Source: Solibaculum_A intestinale | GTDB lineage: Bacteria; Bacillota; Clostridia; Oscillospirales; Acutalibacteraceae | Reading direction: 5' to 3' | Assembly: GCF_040096205.1 (NCBI RefSeq) | Contig: NZ_JBBMFD010000008.1 | Coordinates: 1 to 64,000 of the forward strand | Length of the DNA stretch: 64,000 nucleotides | In this document: one piece after another, positions 1-8,886 of the stretch | Numbering within the stretch: the first letter of the stretch is position 1 | How the letters are laid out: every line of letters starts with the position of its first letter | Program-made: the position numbers and the translations under genes | Notes under the pieces: model-generated | The model's database searches: none | What the model was told of the DNA's origin: nothing | Seen by the model: the letters and a program-made list of their open reading frames with translations, nothing else

Positions 1-16
1 CCCCCCCCCCCCCCCC
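1..16. other. Poly-C run at the window edge
   Basis: Sixteen consecutive C residues begin the window, just downstream of the thiC stop. Nothing else in the window has such a homopolymer. It may be a contig-end or sequencing artefact, or a true homopolymer; the sequence alone cannot decide. Confidence 0.5.
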
Positions 17-31
17 TTCTTTTCCATTCCT

Positions 32-1333
32 TTAAATCACGTCTACAAACTCGCCGTTCAAAATCTTATTCATATTGCGCACGGCGCACATCTTGCCGCA
101 CATGGTGCAGGTGTCCGCATGTTCGGGGGTGGATTCCTCCCGGTAGCGGCGGGCCTTTTCGGGGTCGATGGCAAGCTGGAACATCTTCTCCCAGTCGAGC
201 TCCTTTCTTGCGGTGCTCATGGCCTTGTCCCAGTCCTTCGCGCCGGGGATGCCTTTGGCGATGTCCGCCGCGTGGGCGGCGATCTTCGCGGCGATGATGC
301 CCTCCTTCATGTCCTCCAGGGTAGGCAGGCGCAGGTGCTCGGCGGGAGTGACGTAGCACAAAAACGACACGCCGTAGGTAGCGGCGATGGCGCCGCCGAT
401 GGCGGAGGTAATATGGTCATAACCCGGGGCCACGTCGGTCACCAACGGGCCGAGCACATAGAAGGGCGCGCCCTTGCAGACGCTCTGCTGAATGCGTACG
501 TTTGCTTCAATCTGGTCAAGGGGCATGTGACCCGGGCCTTCGATGATGACCTGCACGTCCTTATCCCAGGCGCGCTGGGTCAGCTCGCCCAGGACCATCA
601 GCTCCTCGAGCTGGCAGATGTCGCTTGCGTCCTCGATGCAGCCGGGACGGCAGGCGTCGCCCAGGCTCAGGGTTACATCGTGCTCACGGCAGATGTCCAA
701 AAGCTCATCAAAATGCTCGTAGAAGGGGTTTTCATTGCCGGTCATAGCCATCCAGGAGAAGATGAGGGAACCGCCGCGGGAGACGATGTTGGTCAAGCGG
801 CCGGCTTTCTGAAAGCGCGCGGCGGTGCTTTTGTTGATGCCGCAGTGGATGGTCATGAAGTCCACCCCGTCCTCGGCGTGCATGCGGGCCACATCCAGCC
901 ATTCCTGGGAAGTGATTTCGTTTAACGGCTTATTGTAGTAGACAATGGCGTCGTAGATGGGCACAGTGCCCAGGGTGGCCTTGCACTCGGCGGTGAGCTT
1001 ACGGCGGAAGGTACGGGTATCCCCGAAGGAGCTTAGGTCCATAATGGCTTCGGCGCCCATGGCCTCAGCGGCGTGGACCTTCTCAAGCTCTGCATCCATG
1101 TTCAGGCAGTCCTTCGAGGTACCCAGGTTTACGTTGATTTTGGTTTTCAGGGCGTTGCCGATGCCGTTGGGGTCAAGGCAGGTATGGTTCTTATTGGCCG
1201 GGATGGCGACCTTGCCGCCGGCTACCAGCTCCATGAGCTTCTCGACTGCCATATGCTCCTTTTCGGCCACCGCCTGCAGTTCCTTTGTAACGATTCCTTT
1301 GCGGGCCGCGTCCATTTGCGTGGTATAGTTCAT
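32..1333 (-). CDS. thiC: Phosphomethylpyrimidine synthase ThiC
   Basis: ThiC converts aminoimidazole ribotide to hydroxymethylpyrimidine phosphate, the pyrimidine half of thiamine, by radical SAM chemistry in the cytoplasm. The 433-residue protein has the family blocks LNVNLGTS, DLSSFGDTR, SRGGSL, EGPGHMP and YVTPAEHL, and ends with the cluster-binding Cys motif CTMCGKMC, read here as CX2CX3C rather than the CX2CX4C of the enterobacterial enzyme. Length fits the shorter clostridial form. The ATG at 1333 follows AGGAGGAG at a good distance; an upstream in-frame extension runs into the riboswitch and is rejected. It is controlled by the TPP riboswitch and attenuator directly upstream. No other thiamine gene lies in the window. 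Confidence 0.97.
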   Translation of the reverse strand: MNYTTQMDAARKGIVTKELQAVAEKEHMAVEKLMELVAGGKVAIPANKNHTCLDPNGIGNALKTKINVNLGTSKDCLNMDAELEKVHAAEAMGAEAIMDLSSFGDTRTFRRKLTAECKATLGTVPIYDAIVYYNKPLNEITSQEWLDVARMHAEDGVDFMTIHCGINKSTAARFQKAGRLTNIVSRGGSLIFSWMAMTGNENPFYEHFDELLDICREHDVTLSLGDACRPGCIEDASDICQLEELMVLGELTQRAWDKDVQVIIEGPGHMPLDQIEANVRIQQSVCKGAPFYVLGPLVTDVAPGYDHITSAIGGAIAATYGVSFLCYVTPAEHLRLPTLEDMKEGIIAAKIAAHAADIAKGIPGAKDWDKAMSTARKELDWEKMFQLAIDPEKARRYREESTPEHADTCTMCGKMCAVRNMNKILNGEFVDVI

Positions 1334-1386
1334 TTGGCTCCTCCTAGTTGCCTTCCCGCTTTGGGCGGGGTATTCTTTTTGGCCGG

Positions 1387-1425
1387 AAAACAAAAGCGGC
1401 CGTACCCTGTTATGGATACGGCCGC
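1387..1425 (-). terminator. Attenuator terminator of the thiC leader
   Basis: On the minus strand the leader carries GCGGCCGTA, a 12-nt loop, then TACGGCCGC, followed by a T-rich tract. It lies between the TPP aptamer and the thiC ribosome site. Its 5' arm contains CCGTATC, the exact complement of GATACGG in the aptamer core, so aptamer folding and terminator formation look mutually linked. That pairing is inferred from complementarity. Confidence 0.85.
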
Positions 1426-1444
1426 ATACGCTTTGGTATGGCTT

Positions 1445-1532
1445 TAGCAACTCCCTACGACGGCATTATCCGTATCAGGTTTAACGGGTTTAGGATTGCT
1501 CCAATCTCAGCGATACGCTCCCCGGTTTTCCT
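1445..1532 (-). ncRNA. TPP riboswitch (THI element)
   Basis: The minus strand shows the conserved TPP aptamer words in order: GCTGAGA, then ACCCGTTAACCTGAT (minus one variable base), GGATAATGCC and GTAGGGA. They sit between a consensus-like promoter and an intrinsic terminator upstream of thiC, the usual arrangement for transcriptional shut-off when thiamine pyrophosphate is abundant. Confidence 0.95.
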
Positions 1533-1545
1533 TATTTGTTTCTCT

Positions 1546-1574
1546 ATTCTATCCCATTCGACCTAACTTGTCAA
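1546..1574 (-). promoter_or_regulatory. Promoter of the thiC riboswitch transcript
   Basis: On the minus strand TTGACA is followed after 17 bases by TAGAAT, placing the start of transcription a few bases before the aptamer. Confidence 0.7.
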
Positions 1575-1581
1575 AGCGTAT

Positions 1582-2520
1582 TTACAAAAGGCCAAGCTGC
1601 TTAAACGAAAACACCCACAAAAAGATGGTCAAGATGGAGAAAAGCGAGCCGAACACCACCAGTTGCCCGGCCAGCTGGGAGTCCCCGTCCATCTGCTGGG
1701 CCATGGTAAAGGAGGAGACGGCGGTGGGCGAAGCGAATAAGGCGATGAGCACAGCCAGCTCCGGCCCGCGAAAGCCCAGGGCGACGCCGATGGGCAGAAA
1801 AATGGTTGGGATCAGCACCAATCGGCCGCCCAGGCCCAGCAAAAGCTGTTTTCCATAGCCTTTGACGGCGGAAAAGGAGAAGGACGCGCCCAGGATGATC
1901 AGGGCCAGAGGGGTGGCGATGCCGCCCACGTCTGCCACCACTTCCTCGAGCACCGCCGGAAAACGAAAGCCGGTGACCATGGCGAGCACCCCCAGGGCGG
2001 AGGCAAGAATCAAGGGGTTTGTCACAATGCCCTTGAGAATCTTCTTGGGGTTCATTTTGCCGCCGCGGAAGAGCTCCAGCGCCACCACCGAGAGGGCATT
2101 GAACAAAGGGATGATGACGGCGATGAGGAGAGACGCGGTGCCTGCGGCGCCGGGGCCGAAGAGAGACTCGGTGACCGGCAGGCCGAAAATGATGAAGTTG
2201 CTGCGGAAGATGCCCTGGATGAGCACGCCCCGGCGGGGGTTTGCCTTCTCGATGCGGGGGATGAGGAGGAGAAGGACCAGGAAGGACGCCGTCACGCTGA
2301 CGGCGGCAAAGGTCATGAGCTTGTAGTTTAAGGCGGTGCTCACGTCGGTTTTATAGATGTTATAAAAAAGCAGGACTGGGAGGAACACGCGGAAGGCGAG
2401 ATTGTTCATCACCTTGAGGGAAGGATCGTCCACCATGCGGATGCGCTTGACAAAATACCCCAGCACGATCATGAAGAAGAGCGGCAGCACGACGCTCGCG
2501 GATACAATGAGGTTTTCCAT
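1582..2520 (-). CDS. AEC-family (auxin efflux carrier-like) permease
   Basis: A 312-residue, very hydrophobic protein with about ten predicted membrane segments. The N-terminal segment runs into KRIRMVDD, and a repeated half includes FRSNFIIFGLP and a C-terminal FASPTAVSSFTMAQQM block. These are typical of the AEC family, whose bacterial members export or import small organic acids such as malate or malonate. The start at 2520 was chosen because the membrane domain begins there; the longer in-frame extension upstream overlaps the oppositely directed aminotransferase. The ribosome site is weak. A GC hairpin with a T run at about 2556-2580 lies in its leader and might attenuate it. Substrate unknown. 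Its end is close to the thiC promoter and no terminator separates the two. Confidence 0.85.
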   Translation of the reverse strand: MENLIVSASVVLPLFFMIVLGYFVKRIRMVDDPSLKVMNNLAFRVFLPVLLFYNIYKTDVSTALNYKLMTFAAVSVTASFLVLLLLIPRIEKANPRRGVLIQGIFRSNFIIFGLPVTESLFGPGAAGTASLLIAVIIPLFNALSVVALELFRGGKMNPKKILKGIVTNPLILASALGVLAMVTGFRFPAVLEEVVADVGGIATPLALIILGASFSFSAVKGYGKQLLLGLGGRLVLIPTIFLPIGVALGFRGPELAVLIALFASPTAVSSFTMAQQMDGDSQLAGQLVVFGSLFSILTIFLWVFSFKQLGLL

Positions 2521-2587
2521 AAGAGGCAGCCCGTCCTTGTTATATTTTCGAATAAAAAAGCAGCCCGGCGCGGGGCGCTTACGCTTT

Positions 2588-2616
2588 ATTATAGCATTCT
2601 TTTCCCCAAAAGGGGA
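2588..2616 (-). promoter_or_regulatory. Possible promoter of the AEC permease
   Basis: An extended -10 (TGC-TATAAT on the minus strand) lies about 70 bases before the permease start. The -35 is poor. Confidence 0.4.
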
Positions 2617-2695
2617 AGCGGGTGCGAAAAACGCTTTGCTTTGGCAGGCAGTTGTGATAAAATAAGGAACAAATTGATAGGAGAGGCGAATCATT

Positions 2696-3889
2696 ATGAC
2701 GTATTCCTTTGCTGACCGGGTGATGGCGCTACAGCCGTCGGCCATCCGTGAAATCCTCAAGTTCACCTCCGATCCAGAGGTGATTTCCTTCGCGGCCGGA
2801 AATCCCGCGCCGGAGGCCTTCCCGGTGGAAGCCATCCGGGCCATTTCCGCCGATATTTTTGAGCATCATCCCATCGAAGCCCTTCAGTACAGCATTACGG
2901 AAGGGTATACGCCGCTGCGCAATACGCTGAAGAAGTACATGTCGGAAAAGTACGACAGCGTGAAGGATTTTGACGAGCTGATCATCACCACCGGCGCTCA
3001 GCAGGTGATGGAGCTGACCACCAAGTCCTTGTGCAACGAAGGGGACACCATTCTCTGCGAGGCGCCCAGCTTCATCGGTTCCCTCAACGCCTTCCGTTCC
3101 TATGGGGTAAACCTGCGGGGCATCCCGGTGGACAACGACGGCATCAACCTGGAAGCGCTGGAAACGGCCCTCAAGGAAGAGAAAAAGGCCAAGTTCCTTT
3201 ATGTGATCCCAAACTTCCAGAATCCCTCAGGGGTGACCATGTCCCTTGCAAAACGCAAGGCGGTGTACGCGCTCGCCAAGCAGTATGGCGTGATGATCCT
3301 GGAAGACAATCCTTACGGGGAGGTCCGGTTCGCGGGCGAGCCGCTTCCCAACATTAAGTCGATGGACGAGGACGGGATCGTCATTTACGCGGGCAGCTTT
3401 TCAAAGGTGATTTCCTCGGGTATGCGGGTAGGTTACGCCATTGCGCCTACAGAGGTCATGCAGAAGATCATCGTGTGCAAGCAGGTGTCCGACGTACATA
3501 CCACCATCTGGGCCCAGATGGTGATCGACCGGTTTATGACCGGCGGCGGGTTCGAGGCCCATCTGGAGCGAAACCGCGGCATTTACCGGGGCAAGTGCAA
3601 CCTGATGATTGAGCTGATGGAACGGCATCTGCCCGACTCGATCCGTTTCGTGCGGCCCCAGGGCGGGTTGTTCTTGTGGTGCCAGCTGCCCGACTCCATC
3701 GACATGCCCGCGTTCGCGAAGCGGGCGGTGGAGCGGTACAAGGTGGCAGTGGTGCCCGGCAACGCCTTTTTGACCGACGAAAGCCAGCCGTGCAACGCGG
3801 TGCGGCTGAATTTCTCCACCCCCACCAACGAGCAGATGGTCAAGGGGATGGAGCTTTTGGGCAAGTGCTTTGCGGACTTTGAGGCGTAA
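2696..3889 (+). CDS. PLP-dependent class I/II aminotransferase
   Basis: A 397-residue fold-type I aminotransferase of the LysN / 2-aminoadipate / MocR-catalytic-domain type. FAAGNPAPEAFP near the N terminus marks the substrate-binding arm, NFQNPSG is the cofactor-contacting loop, LEDNPYGEVRF holds the Asp that pairs with the pyridine nitrogen, and K237 in SFSKVISSGMR should form the Schiff base. The C terminus has the carboxylate-binding Arg in VRLNFS. There is no N-terminal winged helix, so it is an enzyme and not a MocR regulator. It precedes trpS by 32 bases and probably shares its transcript. The preferred amino acid (aromatic, aminoadipate or branched) cannot be read from sequence. Confidence 0.9.
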   Translation: MTYSFADRVMALQPSAIREILKFTSDPEVISFAAGNPAPEAFPVEAIRAISADIFEHHPIEALQYSITEGYTPLRNTLKKYMSEKYDSVKDFDELIITTGAQQVMELTTKSLCNEGDTILCEAPSFIGSLNAFRSYGVNLRGIPVDNDGINLEALETALKEEKKAKFLYVIPNFQNPSGVTMSLAKRKAVYALAKQYGVMILEDNPYGEVRFAGEPLPNIKSMDEDGIVIYAGSFSKVISSGMRVGYAIAPTEVMQKIIVCKQVSDVHTTIWAQMVIDRFMTGGGFEAHLERNRGIYRGKCNLMIELMERHLPDSIRFVRPQGGLFLWCQLPDSIDMPAFAKRAVERYKVAVVPGNAFLTDESQPCNAVRLNFSTPTNEQMVKGMELLGKCFADFEA

Positions 3890-3921
3890 GGCAAACCGTA
3901 AGACGAGAGGGAGATTGCGTT

Positions 3922-4932
3922 ATGGAACCGACGACGACACAAAAGAAACCGATTCTGTTCTCCGGCATCCAGCCCAGCGGCAGCCTGACGCTGGGCAATT
4001 ACCTGGGGGCGCTGAAAAACTGGGTGGCGCTGCAGGATGAATACCGGGGGATTTACTCGGTGGTGGATCTGCACGCCATTACCGTACGGCAGGACCCGGC
4101 GAAGTTCCGCCAGCAGATTATCCGCACCTATGCGATTTTGCTCGCATGCGGCATCGACCCGCAGAAAAGCCTGCTGTTTATCCAAAGCCAGGTGCCCGCC
4201 CACGCGGAGCTTTCGTGGCTGTTAAGCTGTTACACCCAGTTCGGCGAGCTTTCCCGCATGACCCAGTTTAAGGACAAATCCGCGAGGCATGCGGACAATG
4301 TAAACGCGGGGCTTTTCACCTACCCAGTTCTGATGGCGGCGGACATTCTGCTTTACCAGGCGGATGTGGTGCCGGTAGGGGCAGACCAGAAGCAGCATCT
4401 AGAGCTTTCCAGGGACATTGCGGCTCGTTTTAACGGGCTTTATGGGGACACCTTCACGGTTCCCGAGCCCTATATTCCGAAAATCGGGGCGAGAGTCATG
4501 TCTTTGCAGGAGCCGACTAGGAAAATGTCCAAGTCGGACGAAAATGTGAACGCCTATGTGGCGATTCTCGATAAACCCGAGGATATCCTGCGCAAGTTTA
4601 AGCGGGCGGTGACCGATTCTGAGGCCCAGGTCCGCTACGCCGAGGGCAAGGACGGCATCAATAACCTGATGGGCATTTACTCGGCGGTGACCGGTAAGGA
4701 CTACGGGGCCATTGAAGCGGAGTTTGACGGCAAGGGCTACGGCGACTTTAAGACGGCCGTGGGCGAAGCGGTGGTGGAAGAGCTGCGCCCGGTTCGGGAA
4801 AGGTTCGACCAGCTGATGGCGGATAAGGCCTATTTGGAGGACTGTTGGAAGGAAGGCGCGAAGCAGGCGTCTTACCTGGCGGAGAGGACTCTGCTCAAGG
4901 TGCAAAAGCGCATCGGCTTTGTCAAGCGGTAG
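3922..4932 (+). CDS. trpS: Tryptophanyl-tRNA synthetase
   Basis: Class I aminoacyl-tRNA synthetase charging tRNA-Trp. The 336-residue protein has the bacterial TrpS opening FSGIQPSGSLTLGNYLGA, in which TLGN is the HIGH-like motif. It also has the tryptophan-pocket region with DILLYQADVVPVGADQKQH, and the catalytic loop KMSKS at residues 201-205. Length is normal. A GAGG-type ribosome site precedes the ATG. It follows the aminotransferase by only 32 bases, leaving no room for a T-box leader, so any regulation must act at the upstream promoter. A strong terminator follows. Confidence 0.97.
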   Translation: MEPTTTQKKPILFSGIQPSGSLTLGNYLGALKNWVALQDEYRGIYSVVDLHAITVRQDPAKFRQQIIRTYAILLACGIDPQKSLLFIQSQVPAHAELSWLLSCYTQFGELSRMTQFKDKSARHADNVNAGLFTYPVLMAADILLYQADVVPVGADQKQHLELSRDIAARFNGLYGDTFTVPEPYIPKIGARVMSLQEPTRKMSKSDENVNAYVAILDKPEDILRKFKRAVTDSEAQVRYAEGKDGINNLMGIYSAVTGKDYGAIEAEFDGKGYGDFKTAVGEAVVEELRPVRERFDQLMADKAYLEDCWKEGAKQASYLAERTLLKVQKRIGFVKR

Positions 4933-5007
4933 AGCTTGGGCATACCGGTTTCTGAACAGCCGGTTTCATAAACCATGCGGCGATTGCTCATTATTGAAAC
5001 ACGAGGA

Positions 5008-5058
5008 ACAAAAAGAGGCGGCTCGGGTCGAGGCGCGGGGGCCCCCCGCCTCTTTTTG
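5008..5058. terminator. Bidirectional terminator between trpS and aroK
   Basis: AAAAAGAGGCGG and CCGCCTCTTTTT form a long stem with A-run and T-run flanks, so it can act on both converging genes. Confidence 0.85.
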
Positions 5059-5059
5059 T

Positions 5060-5327
5060 TGCATTATCAAACACGGTTTGCTATTTTGAATGGTTCGATC
5101 CCCTTAACCGACTGCTGCGTTTTGGTTCCAGCAGACCATAACGGGGGTTCCGTGCCGTGTTCACAGGCACGTTTGTTTCCCTCACATCGCAGCCATTCAA
5201 AACGCATAAAAACCGCCTATAAGGCTCTGCAGGGAGCCAGCGCTTGATAGGCGCTGGCTTTCGTTTGCGGTAAAATAGCGGCGCAGAACCGTTTACACCG
5301 CCATATGACCCAAAACCGCGTCTATGT
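5060..5327. other. Intergenic region without a convincing gene
   Basis: About 270 bases between the terminator and aroK. The only clear structure is a 9-bp hairpin (AGCCAGCGC / GCGCTGGCT, 5235-5259) followed by a weak T tract on the plus strand. Reading frames across it have no ribosome sites or recognisable protein features. Confidence 0.5.
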
Positions 5328-5855
5328 CTATTGAGAAGAAGGAAGAGGCAGGCCCAGCTCCACGGCAATCTCCCGGGCAACCTGTTCAGCAGGCCGGTTC
5401 GCGTCTACCGTAAAGTCCGCCGCTTCGCGGTAAAGAGGAAGGCGGGCTTCATAGAGCTCTTTCATGGCGGTCTCCTTATCCAGGCGGTTGAGAAGGGGAC
5501 GGGTCTTATCCCCCTGGAGTCTCCGGGCAATTTCCCCAAGCGGCACGTCCAGCAAAACAATGCGGGAGCCGGCCTTTCGAAGCACCTGGACGTTCTCGCC
5601 AAAAGTCAGGGCTCCGCCGCCCGCCGCCGCAATCAGGGCGGGTTCCTCTGCGCAGGCCCGGACTGCTTCCCGCTCCAATGCCCTAAAATGCGCTTCCCCG
5701 TCCTGCTCAAACATGTCCGCCACGGTTTTTCCCGCTTTTTGTTCAATCCATTCGTCCAAATCCCGGTATGCATAGCCGGTAAGCCGGGACAAGGCCCGCC
5801 CTACCGTGGTTTTGCCGCAGCCCATGAAGCCGCACAGCACGACTACCTGTTTCAT
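5328..5855 (-). CDS. aroK: Shikimate kinase
   Basis: Phosphorylates shikimate at the 3-hydroxyl using ATP, the fifth step to chorismate and the aromatic amino acids. The 175-residue protein has the P-loop GFMGCGKTT at residues 9-17, the substrate Asp in DLDEWIE, the AAGGGAL glycine loop, and KTRPLL in the lid region. Length is typical for AroK/AroL. The ribosome site GGAGAG precedes the ATG. It stands alone rather than in an aro operon and is convergent with trpS. A hairpin at 5878-5899 lies just upstream of its start and could fall in its leader. Confidence 0.95.
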   Translation of the reverse strand: MKQVVVLCGFMGCGKTTVGRALSRLTGYAYRDLDEWIEQKAGKTVADMFEQDGEAHFRALEREAVRACAEEPALIAAAGGGALTFGENVQVLRKAGSRIVLLDVPLGEIARRLQGDKTRPLLNRLDKETAMKELYEARLPLYREAADFTVDANRPAEQVAREIAVELGLPLPSSQ

Positions 5856-5877
5856 CCGCCTCTCTCCTGACTACGAC

Positions 5878-5908
5878 GCCTGTCCGTTTTTGGACAGGCA
5901 TATTTTTT
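5878..5908 (+). terminator. Hairpin with T tract upstream of the phage-type unit
   Basis: GCCTGTCC, a six-base loop, GGACAGGC, then a T-rich run on the plus strand. It would block plus-strand read-through into the BppU-like gene; it could alternatively be a leader hairpin of aroK. Confidence 0.55.
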
Positions 5909-6014
5909 CGCCCAAATCCATAAGATGTGGTACCAACTCTATGATACCTGCATATCCTGTCCAATGCAACCAAAGAATGCACAGAACATGCACCCGCATA
6001 CGTCCCCCAGAGAC

Positions 6015-6039
6015 TATAATAAATACGAACTTATGTTTG
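6015..6039 (+). promoter_or_regulatory. TATAAT box followed by a LexA-like (SOS) box
   Basis: TATAAT at 6015-6020 is followed at 6026-6039 by CGAACTTATGTTTG, which matches the Gram-positive LexA palindrome CGAAC-N4-GTTCG at nine of ten positions. The box sits where a repressor would block initiation of the BppU-like gene, whose start is 25 bases further on. The -35 is not recognisable. Confidence 0.55.
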
Positions 6040-6064
6040 AAATTTTAGTTCAGGAGGACGATCC

Positions 6065-8833
6065 ATGGCAAAGGATATCATTGTGATTCCGGTCCAAATT
6101 GGGGCCGTCCTGCCCGACGTCGCTGTAAAACAGGGAGACGCCGGCTCCAGGCTCCTGCGCTTGTGTTTTCGCGGCCGGGACGACAAGCCCATCGACCTCA
6201 CCGATCATTTGGTCACATTATATGCGGTAAAACCGGACAAGACAAAGGAATTTGCGTCTGTCTCCATTTCCGATGCCGCCGCAGGCGAGGCGCAGGTGGT
6301 TCTCTCTTCCAGCCTCCTTGCGGTGGCGGGAATCTGCGAGTGTGAGCTGACTTTAACCGGGCCGGACGACACGGTGCTCTCTACCAATCCTATGCGCATT
6401 GCGGTGCTTCCCCTTTTGCGGGACGACGCGGCCATCGAAAGCCAGGATGAGTTTCCCGCCATGCTCGAAGCCCTGGCACGGGCCCAGCAGTATAACGCGC
6501 AGATTTTCACCATGAGCGTCAACGGCGGGGAACCGCACGGCCCGGATGAAAACGGAAATGTGGACCTGGCCATCACCGGCGCACAGGAGCTGACCGGATA
6601 CCTTCGCGCCGACCATCTTAACCAGCCGGGCAATCCGCCTGCGCTTGACGAGGACGGAATACTTGACGAGTCGGTGCTTCCCCTTTCCGGATATCTCAAA
6701 AAAGCAGAGCTGGATACAGCGGGGAATCCCCCTTCCTTGCAGCAAAACGGTCTGCTTTCTCTTTCCGTCCTTCCTCTGGAAGGGTATCTTTCCTACGCGG
6801 CGCTGGGAACGCCGGGCAACCCGCCTGCTCTTGGTTCCAATGGGTTGCTTTCCGAAGCTGTTCTCCCTCTTTCCGGTTACGTGAAAAAAGCCGACGTCAA
6901 CAAACCGGGCAGTCCTCCGGCTTTGGGAGCGGATGGGAAGCTTTCCAGCGACCTGCTGCCGGAAAACGACTATCTCTCTCGCAGCGCGCTGGGAACGCCG
7001 GGCAATCCGCCAAAGCTCAACGCGGACGGAAAGCTTCCGGACGCAGTTCTTCCCTTTGACCGGCTGGTCACCTACGGGAGCCTGGATTCAGCGGGAAGCG
7101 CTCCCCTGCTTCGGGGAGACGGTACCCTTTCCCCGTCGGTCATTCCCCAATTGGACGGCTATGTGACCAACGACGCATTGGAGGAAAAAATACAGGCGGG
7201 AGATTTCTCGAAGGTCCTAAGCGAGGAAACCTGCTATTTGCCGGTGGGATACGACTATGTGACGGAAAAAACGGTGCAAAGCGCTTCGATTGTGCAAGCG
7301 GTGGGGAGCACCTTGTGTGACCCGTCCAGCCATCTGCTCAGCCACGCCCAGCCTTCCCTGACGGTAGGGGAAACGTCCGTTTTGCTTCCCGCACTGGGAG
7401 AATGGGACCGGATTGCGGACGGCACGCTCTACCGCGGCACCTCGGAAATCCTGTCTCTGGCGGCGATGCCTGGGACATGGTCGATACTCGGCAGCTATTC
7501 CTCTGCGGAAAGCGGCGTGTGCATGGAACTGTCCACCCCGCTTCCCGACCCCTGGCTCCCCCCGGGGCTTTCCTGGGGACAGGAAGCGGTCAACGAACAG
7601 GCCCTTCGCATCCTCTGCTCCCATTTTGATTCCTACGCCACCCGGTATGTCATCTATTCCAGCGGCGTGCGCAAAACCGGGATTTGCATTGAAAAGGCCA
7701 AAAAAATCCGGGTACGGGTTCCGCTGTCCTTTGTGGGGGTGGAAACGGTGGCACAGGTAACCAGCGCCAATTTCATCGCCGCCTTGCAGCAAAACAACGT
7801 TCGCATCGTTTACGGCTACCAAACACCGGTGGCGTCGGCTTTGGAAAGCAGTTCCCTTCCGATCACGCCAAACATGACAAACCGCATTACTCTGACCGGC
7901 CTGCCGGTACAGGAGGAAACCGGCTTATCCTCTTTACAGGTCTCGTTTCTCCATCAGCGCACCCTGGACCACACCGTCGCCCTTGCAAAAGAGAGCGCCG
8001 CTGACCGCTACGCGAACGCCCTCACCGGCCTTGCCGAAGGTACGGAGCTTTCGGTCAGCGATTTGCAGAGCGGCACCCGGTTTTCTTCCCTGAAGCTATT
8101 TGGAATCTGTCAGCAGAATTCCGTTCCTGGAACCATCTCTTTCGCCGGGGACGGCGGATCGATTCCCCTGCTTGTGGATGGGCAAACGCGGGAAATTCCC
8201 CTGTCCCTTTACGGAATTCCCGACGGCACAGGAGGTTTCACGGCGCAGGACCAGCTGGTGGTCGACTATGTACAGAACACCGTTTTTGTGCTACGCCGGG
8301 TGGGACGGATCGTAATGAACGGCGAAGAAACCATATTTGCAGACCTGGACAGCGCTAGAGACGAATCCAATTATGTGTATATGACGGGAAACAATCTGGC
8401 GGCAAACGGCCGGCTGCTATGCAATCTTCTCCCCTGGCGTTCCAACGGATACGACACCGCCCTGAGCTACTGCTGGACATCTACGGTAATCGCCGTCACC
8501 CTATTAAACAGCGAAACCGGGATTGTGACCGGCGAAGAGAGAAGCGCTTACCTGGAGAAATTCCGGACGTGGTTTCGCGCAAAAGCTGCGGCAGGGACAC
8601 CCCTTACCCTCTACTATCCTCTTGTCCAGCCGCAGCTCGAACAGGTGGACAACAAAACGAGGGCTTTACTTCTTTCCATTGCTCCGAAGGGGACCGGCAC
8701 GGTTTTATCCACAGCCGCGACGCCTCACCCAGAGCTTTCCCTTTCCTATCACAAGGATGCGGATAAAACCATTGCCTCCCTGCTCAGCCGAATCGAAGTG
8801 TTGGAGGAGCAGGCGGTGAACGCGCAATGGTAA
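6065..8833 (+). CDS. BppU-like phage baseplate upper protein / tail-fibre protein
   Basis: A 922-residue protein whose first ~140 residues resemble the N-terminal domain of phage baseplate upper proteins (BppU): a beta-rich unit opening MAKDIIVIPVQIG, with a DLTDH-type strand and a C-terminal helix with EFPAMLEALARAQQYN. In lactococcal phages that domain attaches the receptor-binding protein to the baseplate. Residues ~178-367 are six copies of a ~31-residue repeat around PGNPPAL..DG.L...VLPL.GY, followed by a long region without clear motifs and a terminal coiled-coil segment (TIASLLSRIEVLEEQ). There is no signal peptide. A strong AGGAGG ribosome site precedes the ATG. No capsid, portal, terminase or tail-tube gene lies near it. 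Role in adhesion to a target surface is inferred from the family. Confidence 0.75.
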   Translation: MAKDIIVIPVQIGAVLPDVAVKQGDAGSRLLRLCFRGRDDKPIDLTDHLVTLYAVKPDKTKEFASVSISDAAAGEAQVVLSSSLLAVAGICECELTLTGPDDTVLSTNPMRIAVLPLLRDDAAIESQDEFPAMLEALARAQQYNAQIFTMSVNGGEPHGPDENGNVDLAITGAQELTGYLRADHLNQPGNPPALDEDGILDESVLPLSGYLKKAELDTAGNPPSLQQNGLLSLSVLPLEGYLSYAALGTPGNPPALGSNGLLSEAVLPLSGYVKKADVNKPGSPPALGADGKLSSDLLPENDYLSRSALGTPGNPPKLNADGKLPDAVLPFDRLVTYGSLDSAGSAPLLRGDGTLSPSVIPQLDGYVTNDALEEKIQAGDFSKVLSEETCYLPVGYDYVTEKTVQSASIVQAVGSTLCDPSSHLLSHAQPSLTVGETSVLLPALGEWDRIADGTLYRGTSEILSLAAMPGTWSILGSYSSAESGVCMELSTPLPDPWLPPGLSWGQEAVNEQALRILCSHFDSYATRYVIYSSGVRKTGICIEKAKKIRVRVPLSFVGVETVAQVTSANFIAALQQNNVRIVYGYQTPVASALESSSLPITPNMTNRITLTGLPVQEETGLSSLQVSFLHQRTLDHTVALAKESAADRYANALTGLAEGTELSVSDLQSGTRFSSLKLFGICQQNSVPGTISFAGDGGSIPLLVDGQTREIPLSLYGIPDGTGGFTAQDQLVVDYVQNTVFVLRRVGRIVMNGEETIFADLDSARDESNYVYMTGNNLAANGRLLCNLLPWRSNGYDTALSYCWTSTVIAVTLLNSETGIVTGEERSAYLEKFRTWFRAKAAAGTPLTLYYPLVQPQLEQVDNKTRALLLSIAPKGTGTVLSTAATPHPELSLSYHKDADKTIASLLSRIEVLEEQAVNAQW
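6596..7165 (+). repeat. Six ~93-bp in-frame repeats in the BppU-like gene
   Basis: The encoded unit is about 31 residues: a GYL/GYV start, a short variable helix, PGNPP or PGSPP, a DG or NG turn, and a VLPL ending. Copies are diverged but aligned in register, so this is an old protein-level repeat and not a recent DNA duplication. Confidence 0.8.
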
Positions 8834-8886
8834 CGGACTGAAAAAGCCGGAAAGATTCTATTAAAAATCGTATAAGGAGATGCATC

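Noticed and set aside
4933..5007. T-box or other leader for trpS
   Set aside because: trpS is 32 bases after the aminotransferase gene, leaving no room upstream; the downstream region only holds the terminator.
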